A stretch of 32,352 nt of DNA from a virus, in the IMG/VR virus record IMGVR_UViG_3300031787_004645, positions 1-32,352 of that record; one strand, written 5' to 3'. Numbering within the stretch: position 1 is the first letter of the stretch; each line of letters opens with the position of its first letter. The position numbers and the translations under genes are program-made. The notes beneath the pieces were generated by a model, which did no database searches, was not told the origin of the DNA, and saw nothing but the letters and a program-made list of their open reading frames with translations. Of this stretch, positions 28,272-32,352 are shown one piece after another.

Positions 28272-28967
28272 ATGGGTGTTATTCGATTTAATGATGAAGA
28301 AGTATTCGGTACTGATTCTCAAGAATATGAGATTCTACATCGGGCCGCAATGGCTATTAAAGGTGTAGAAGGCGCCATTGTAGAGATTGGCACTCGACGT
28401 GGTGGATCCGCAAAGCTTATTATTGATACTCTAGTCCATAATCAAGATACCAACCGTTCAATGTTCTGCATTGATCCATATGGTAATATTGAGATCGAAT
28501 GCACTAATAAGAATATCACATATCATATTCCACAAGTAAAGACTGAAGGCGATCCAGAATCCACTGAGATTACTAAGCCTCTACGATTTGATTACACAAA
28601 TGATATGAGAAACAGGATCATTCCTTCTCTCTATTATTATGCTTATTCTAAAGGTCTAAACTTTACTTTCTTTTGTATGGAAGATAATGAGTTTGTCAAA
28701 CGCTTTTCTGATGGTGTTCCAGTCTATAATGACTTCAAGAAACTAGAAAACACTTATGCATTAGTATTTTTTGATGGTCCACATCATAATGAAGCCGTTG
28801 ATCTTGAAACAAACTTCTTTGTTGAACGAGCTACAATCGGCACAGTTTTTGTTGCAGATGATATCTGGATGTATGACCATGAACGATTTGAAAAGATTGT
28901 TTTCAGTCATGGTTTTGAGATTCTAGAAAAGGGTAATGTCAAGGCATCTTATAGAAAGACTAAATAA
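28272..28967 (+). CDS. SAM-dependent methyltransferase, class I
   Basis: A 231-residue protein with motif I VEIGTRRGGS (37-46), acidic motif II in FCIDPYG, and VFFDGPHHNEAV near residue 163, the arrangement of the Methyltransf_24/macrocin O-methyltransferase group, which often modifies sugars. It starts three bases after the cytidylyltransferase and overlaps the isomerase start by one base. The setting implies methylation of a sugar or glycan made by this cassette. Substrate unproven. Confidence 0.82.
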   Translation: MGVIRFNDEEVFGTDSQEYEILHRAAMAIKGVEGAIVEIGTRRGGSAKLIIDTLVHNQDTNRSMFCIDPYGNIEIECTNKNITYHIPQVKTEGDPESTEITKPLRFDYTNDMRNRIIPSLYYYAYSKGLNFTFFCMEDNEFVKRFSDGVPVYNDFKKLENTYALVFFDGPHHNEAVDLETNFFVERATIGTVFVADDIWMYDHERFEKIVFSHGFEILEKGNVKASYRKTK

Positions 28968-29551
28968 TGAGTCACGTTGAAAACTTTTTAATCCTAGCAA
29001 GTACTACAGCTAATCTAATCCATACGACCGACATTGAAGATATCATTCAAGATCTTATTGAAGTTCGAGATAATGGTGGTAGAGTCTTTGTTCTAGGTGC
29101 TGGTGGTTCTGCCGCTAATGCATCCCACATGGTAAATGATCTTCGTAAGCTTTGTAATATTGAAGCTTATTGCCCTACTGATAATGTTTCGGAACTTACA
29201 GCTCGAGTCAATGATGAAGGTTGGGAAAGTTTCTTTGTTAAATGGCTAGCTGTTTCCAAGTTTAATAGTAAAGATGCTCTATTCATTCTGTCAGTTGGCG
29301 GTGGTGATGCTGAAAGAAAGATCTCTGTAAATCTAATCCGAGCTACTGATTATGCTCATGTACATGGCGGTAGAGTCATGGCTATTGTAGGTAAGCAAAA
29401 TGGATATGTTGCTAGATATGCTGAATCCTGCTGCGTGATTCCAGAATCCGAGCCAAGTCTAGTGACTCCAATGAGCGAAGCATTCCAGGGTATTGTCTGG
29501 CATTGCATTGTTTCTCATCCACTTCTACAAGTTCAAAAAACCACATGGTAA
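28967..29551 (+). CDS. SIS-domain sugar isomerase, GmhA-like
   Basis: A 194-residue protein with the SIS sugar-phosphate fold. GGRVFVLGAGGSAANASHMV at residues 38-57 is the substrate loop, close to the sedoheptulose-7-phosphate isomerase GmhA. LFILSVGGGDAER and RVMAIVGKQNGYVARYA match the later SIS strands. GmhA opens heptose synthesis for lipopolysaccharide, so the phage may make a heptose-type precursor. The start overlaps the methyltransferase stop (TAATG). Confidence 0.85.
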   Translation: MSHVENFLILASTTANLIHTTDIEDIIQDLIEVRDNGGRVFVLGAGGSAANASHMVNDLRKLCNIEAYCPTDNVSELTARVNDEGWESFFVKWLAVSKFNSKDALFILSVGGGDAERKISVNLIRATDYAHVHGGRVMAIVGKQNGYVARYAESCCVIPESEPSLVTPMSEAFQGIVWHCIVSHPLLQVQKTTW

Positions 29552-29568
29552 AATAGGATATATAATTA

Positions 29569-30567
29569 ATGTTTGAAGAAAATGAAATCTCCAAAAATGC
29601 CAATGGTGGCACAGAGATCGCTAAGAGAAAACTAGCATCTATTATTGATCCATCACTATTAGAACATTTTCAAATTATCTCTTCTCGTGTAAGAGAATTA
29701 AATGAAGATAAGATTAGAATACTTTGGCATCATGATTTACCAAATGATCCTGAATCAGCTAAACTGAAAGATAAAAGCTTTCAGGATAAATTTCATAAGT
29801 TTGTGTATATCTCAAACTGGCAAATGAATCAATATCATTCTTTTTATGGAATCCCTTATGACACTAAATCTATTGTTCTTGAGCACGGTATTGAACCTGC
29901 TGATCCAATAGCACGATGGTCACACGGTGATGGAAAGATCCGTCTAGTCTATACATCAACTCCACAACGTGGTCTGGATATTCTAGTCTCTGTCTTTCAA
30001 TATCTAGCAGAGAAATATGATGATATCCATTTAGATGTATTTTCTAGTTTTAAGATCTATGGTTGGGAAGATGCTGATAAGCAATATGAACCTCTATACG
30101 AACAAATCAGAAATCATCCTCAGATGACTTATCATGGTTTTGTTCCCAATGAACAACTTAAACATCATCTAAACTCATGTGATATTTTTGCTTATCCATC
30201 AATCTGGATGGAGACTAGTTGCCGTGCTATGCTTGAAGCTATGTCTGCTCAGTTAGTTTGTGTTCATCCAAACTACGGTGCTCTAGCCGAAACTTCTGGT
30301 GCATTAAATGTCATGTATCAAGGTACACTAGATAAAGTAGAACATTCAAATATTTTTGCTTCACATCTAGAAGCCGCAATCCAGTTTGTTCGTGATAAAA
30401 ACCATAAAGAAATGGTGCAATTCAATAAGGTTTATGTTGACAGCCGTTATTCTCTTGATAGAATCAAGAGGCAATGGGAGGTCATGCTTACTGATCTATT
30501 AAAGAAATATCCCACTGAAGAAAGTCGCCAATTCCCGAAACAACAATTTGTGTATAGAACTTCATGA
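29569..30567 (+). CDS. Glycosyltransferase, GT4-like (GT-B fold)
   Basis: A 332-residue GT-B enzyme. The N-terminal region starts MFEENEISKNANGGTEIAKR, followed by ILWHHDLPND. The C-terminal nucleotide-sugar domain carries IRLVYTSTPQRGLDILVSVF, the hinge HGFVPNEQL, and YPSIWMETSCRAMLEAMSAQ with the conserved E of the GT4 E-x7-E region. Expected role is transfer of a nucleotide-activated sugar to a phage or host acceptor. It closes the four-gene glycan cassette; a sigma70 promoter for the next gene lies directly behind it. Confidence 0.87.
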   Translation: MFEENEISKNANGGTEIAKRKLASIIDPSLLEHFQIISSRVRELNEDKIRILWHHDLPNDPESAKLKDKSFQDKFHKFVYISNWQMNQYHSFYGIPYDTKSIVLEHGIEPADPIARWSHGDGKIRLVYTSTPQRGLDILVSVFQYLAEKYDDIHLDVFSSFKIYGWEDADKQYEPLYEQIRNHPQMTYHGFVPNEQLKHHLNSCDIFAYPSIWMETSCRAMLEAMSAQLVCVHPNYGALAETSGALNVMYQGTLDKVEHSNIFASHLEAAIQFVRDKNHKEMVQFNKVYVDSRYSLDRIKRQWEVMLTDLLKKYPTEESRQFPKQQFVYRTS

Positions 30568-30596
30568 TTGACAACATATGAGAAGTGTGGTATATT
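30568..30596 (+). promoter_or_regulatory. Sigma70-type promoter with start at the ATG (leaderless candidate)
   Basis: Perfect TTGACA (30568-30573), 17-base spacer and TATATT (30591-30596). The expected start near 30603 coincides with the ATG at 30602. No ribosome site lies in the ten bases before that ATG. Confidence 0.75.
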
Positions 30597-30601
30597 AAAC
30601 T

Positions 30602-30979
30602 ATGACTCAAGCCAATAATGTTGTCCTATTTCCTACTCGGAATAATAAGTACAATGGACCTCAAACCATTGAGGAAGTTGATGAGTCGATGGATATGGTA
30701 AAACAGTTCCATATTCAGGAAACTATCGAGACTATTATACCATCACTTTTTGACCAGCTACATGTAGCTGGATTTCAACCAGATGAAGATGATGACGATA
30801 TTCTTAAGCATTCAGCAATGGTAGTAGAATCAATCCGTTCTTTACTTTGTATGCTCAAAGGTATTGACCATCCACTTCAACTGATTGCGGATAATCTTTT
30901 TATCCAAACTTCTGATGGACTAGCAGTTTCCGATAAAGTTAAAATCATTATCACTCCAAAAGAAGGAAAGGGTGAATAA
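30602..30979 (+). CDS. Conserved phage protein, possibly translated leaderless
   Basis: A 125-residue protein starting MTQANNVVLFPTRNNKYNGP, then QTIEEVDESMDMVKQFHIQE, then a helix pair ending HPLQLIADNLF. I recognise this pattern from T4-like marine phages, where its role is not known. The family normally begins with a short N-terminus before the NIVLFP-like strand, which supports ATG 30602 in spite of the missing ribosome site. Its end runs into the hairpin that precedes the RNase H gene. Confidence 0.75.
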   Translation: MTQANNVVLFPTRNNKYNGPQTIEEVDESMDMVKQFHIQETIETIIPSLFDQLHVAGFQPDEDDDDILKHSAMVVESIRSLLCMLKGIDHPLQLIADNLFIQTSDGLAVSDKVKIIITPKEGKGE

Positions 30980-30993
30980 CCCTTAAAAAAATG
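30963..30993 (+). promoter_or_regulatory. Hairpin-bridged ribosome binding site for the RNase H gene
   Basis: AAGGA (30963-30967) lies 23 bases before ATG 30991, too far for normal initiation. Between them AAGGGT (30968-30973) pairs with ACCCTT (30979-30984) around a five-base loop, followed by six As. Folding removes 17 bases and leaves an effective spacing of six. T4 gene 25 is a known precedent for this layout. Confidence 0.65.
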
Positions 30994-31494
30994 CTTATCA
31001 TTGATTTTTCCCAGGTGATGCTTTCCAATATCATGGTTCAGATTGGTAATCATACCAATGCTCAACTAGATGAAAATATGGTAAGACATATGGTATTAAA
31101 TTCAATCCGTATGTACAAGACCAAGTTTGGTCCAGAATATGGTGAAGTTATTATTGCATGTGACGCCACAAACTACTGGCGCCGCACACTCTTTCCTTAT
31201 TACAAGGCTAATCGTAAGAAGTCACAGGCTGCTTCCGAACTAGACTGGAAAGCAATCTTTGAATGTCTCAACAAGATTCGTGATGAACTTCTGACGGTAT
31301 TTCCATATCGTGTCATTCGAGTGGATACAGCAGAAGCCGATGATATCATCGGCACACTTGCCAAGGAGTTTGGTAATACTTCAGAGAAGCTTCTAATCAT
31401 CTCGGGCGACAAGGACATGGTACAATTAATGGTTTATGATAATGTAACCATTTATCAACCAGTAAAAAATGTCTTAATCAAGAGGAAAGATTGA
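30991..31494 (+). CDS. rnh: Phage RNase H / FEN-family 5' nuclease, N-terminal fragment
   Basis: The first part (167 residues) of a T4 RNase H-like 5'-3' nuclease that removes RNA primers. It contains most metal-binding acids: DFSQ near the N-terminus, CDATNYWRRTLFPYYKANRK (helical-arch region), AEADDIIG and SGDKDMVQL. Homology runs to about YQPVKN (residue 160); the last seven residues (VLIKRKD) come from the inserted DNA. The gene then meets an opposite-strand endonuclease. The missing C-terminal part, with the helix-three-turn-helix and the last acids, resumes at about 32163-32184. This looks like a gene split into two polypeptides, or a broken gene. Confidence 0.88.
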   Translation: MLIIDFSQVMLSNIMVQIGNHTNAQLDENMVRHMVLNSIRMYKTKFGPEYGEVIIACDATNYWRRTLFPYYKANRKKSQAASELDWKAIFECLNKIRDELLTVFPYRVIRVDTAEADDIIGTLAKEFGNTSEKLLIISGDKDMVQLMVYDNVTIYQPVKNVLIKRKD

Positions 31495-32121
31495 CCAACC
31501 AGTTGTATTTTCTCTTCTTTCTTTGTGCACAAGTTTGGTTGCCTTAATGCTTATTGATCCTATGGTACCGCCGTTATTTTCATTTAAACATCTATATAAA
31601 GTTTTAAAACTTATATTTTTCTCTTCACAAAAAGAAACAAGAGTACCATGAATAAAATATTCTTTGCCATTAGGATCAATAAGTTTTACTTTTCTTGCAT
31701 GTACATTACCAGCACCGCTATGTCTTTTCTTCATGGCAAGCTTATGATTTTCAACTTGTAGAGGGTTAAACCATTCTTCCATTTTCTTATTTTTTCGATG
31801 ATAACCTGGATTATCTTCCCCATGATATACAGGGAACTTTCCACCACCTTCACATATATTATAACCATCTTCTATAGTATTAAATAACTTAATAAAATGA
31901 TTTTCCATAACTTTCAATGTATATTCAGAATCATCATTTTCATATAATATTTCTTTTTCAATATTTTCAAATCCATATTTTCTAATAGCACAATGAAGTT
32001 TTGTTTTACCACCATTTAAAGCACTATAATGATGATCATGCCATCTTTTATTTACGCTATTTACTGTAAATCCTACATATTTTTTGCCATTGGGAAATGT
32101 TAATGCATATATAAAAGCCAT
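31474..32121 (-). CDS. GIY-YIG homing endonuclease inserted in the RNase H gene, antisense
   Basis: A 215-residue homing endonuclease, the only minus-strand gene. GIY-YIG core: FIYALTFPNGKKYVGFT (residues 3-19), R27 in KRWHDHHY, E73 in KVMENHFIKLF, then GYNICEGG. The C-terminus holds a NUMOD1-like helix-turn-helix (GTLVSFCEEKNISFKTLYRC) and the GWSI ending common in this class. A ribosome site AAAGG lies about 11 bases before the ATG and a perfect late promoter lies further upstream. It is very AT-rich. Being antisense to the host gene and filling nearly the whole insertion, it leaves little room for a group I intron core. Confidence 0.9.
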   Translation of the reverse strand: MAFIYALTFPNGKKYVGFTVNSVNKRWHDHHYSALNGGKTKLHCAIRKYGFENIEKEILYENDDSEYTLKVMENHFIKLFNTIEDGYNICEGGGKFPVYHGEDNPGYHRKNKKMEEWFNPLQVENHKLAMKKRHSGAGNVHARKVKLIDPNGKEYFIHGTLVSFCEEKNISFKTLYRCLNENNGGTIGSISIKATKLVHKERRENTTGWSIFPLD

Positions 32122-32151
32122 TTTATTATACCTTTAAGTTGTTATATTTGT

Positions 32152-32159
32152 TATTTATA
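32152..32159 (-). promoter_or_regulatory. T4-type late promoter for the antisense homing endonuclease
   Basis: Read on the minus strand, 32159 to 32152 is a perfect TATAAATA. Expected start is near 32146, giving a 25-base leader with AAAGG before the ATG at 32121. Geometry matches the clear plus-strand late promoters. Confidence 0.8.
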
Positions 32160-32183
32160 TTTATAAGGATTTCCACCAAAATC

Positions 32184-32352
32184 ATGCGCTACACAACAAA
32201 ATATATTACTAAATCGGAAGCAGAAAAGTTCCTTAAGGAACATATCATTAAGGGTGATTCTGGTGATGGTATTCCAAACTTCCTATCAGATGATAACTGT
32301 CTTGTGGTTGGTACTCGCCAGAAGCCAGTAACACAAAAGAAACTGGATGAAT
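32184..32352 (+). CDS. rnh: Phage RNase H / FEN-family 5' nuclease, C-terminal fragment (runs off window)
   Basis: From ATG 32184 the plus strand encodes MRYTTKYITKSEAEKFLKEH, then IIKGDSGDGIPNFLSDDN and on to the window edge. IIKGDSGDGIPN is the helix-three-turn-helix and last metal-ligand block of T4 RNase H, so this is the continuation of the fragment at 30991. The same frame is open back to about 32115 (FIRISTKI just upstream also looks native). If made separately, initiation could use AAGGA (32165-32169) 14 bases before ATG 32184, a somewhat long spacing. Frame differs from the first fragment, so read-through cannot join them. Confidence 0.8.
   Translation, partial: MRYTTKYITKSEAEKFLKEHIIKGDSGDGIPNFLSDDNCLVVGTRQKPVTQKKLDE

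Noticed and set aside
31474-32160. Group I or II intron in the RNase H gene
   Set aside because: The insertion is almost filled by an antisense gene, leaving only a few tens of bases outside it; no intron core could be picked out by eye. A covariance-model search would decide.
1-32352. tRNA genes, CRISPR arrays, insertion sequences, attachment sites
   Set aside because: Coding is nearly continuous; no cloverleaf, spaced repeats, transposase or terminal inverted repeats were seen by eye. A tRNAscan-SE run would be the decisive test for tRNAs.

Overview
The window is one continuous stretch of a T4-like (tailed, myovirus-type) bacteriophage genome. Evidence is a family B DNA polymerase (gp43), a UvsX recombinase, a DnaB-type helicase (gp41), a gp61-type primase, NrdA/NrdB/glutaredoxin, ThyX, T4-type late promoters (TATAAATA) and four probable homing endonucleases. 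Genes are tightly packed, often with ATGA or TAATG overlaps, and all are on the + strand except one homing endonuclease near the right end. A Gram-negative host is likely: there is an RlpA-like exported protein, a GmhA-like sugar isomerase and near-consensus sigma70 promoters. The host genus cannot be read from the sequence. There is no stretch over 300 bases without a gene, and I saw no tRNA or CRISPR array.

Layout. (1) 1-6226: end of a GH19-type endolysin, then a replication/recombination block (polymerase, uvsX, helicase and small genes) behind two sigma70-like promoters, closed by a strong intrinsic terminator at 6257-6287. (2) 6293-17441: late block opened by a perfect TATAAATA. It holds a HAD phosphatase, a PD-(D/E)XK-like nuclease and a bifunctional nucleotidyltransferase, then virion structural proteins, a Dps-like protein, a long charged protein with repeated LDEA motifs, and a coiled-coil membrane protein. 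Two homing endonucleases (HNH at 11809, GIY-YIG-like at 14823) sit between late genes. (3) 17450-24789: sigma70 promoter, primase, small genes, thyX, nrdA, nrdB. (4) 24800-27846: a GIY-YIG gene behind an RNA hairpin, a 30-residue very basic peptide, a YkuK-like RNase H-fold protein, an RlpA-like secreted protein, glutaredoxin and an S-adenosylmethionine decarboxylase homologue. (5) 27846-30567: four-gene sugar/glycan cassette (cytidylyltransferase, methyltransferase, SIS isomerase, glycosyltransferase). (6) 30568-32352: a small conserved gene and the phage RNase H/FEN gene, cut in two by an opposite-strand GIY-YIG endonuclease that carries its own late promoter.

How the parts fit. Blocks 1 and 3 make deoxynucleotides and replicate DNA. 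Block 2 builds the particle. In block 2 two enzymes begin with a sequence in exact register with the T4 capsid-targeting sequence (aromatic residue 4, F7, I/L8, E10, then a small residue), so the phosphatase and nucleotidyltransferase may be packaged in the head and injected. The most unusual signals are this packaged-enzyme cassette, the split RNase H gene, a late-promoter/hairpin switch at 24800-24831, an apparently hairpin-bridged ribosome binding site at 30963-30993, and perfect hairpins inside three coding regions.
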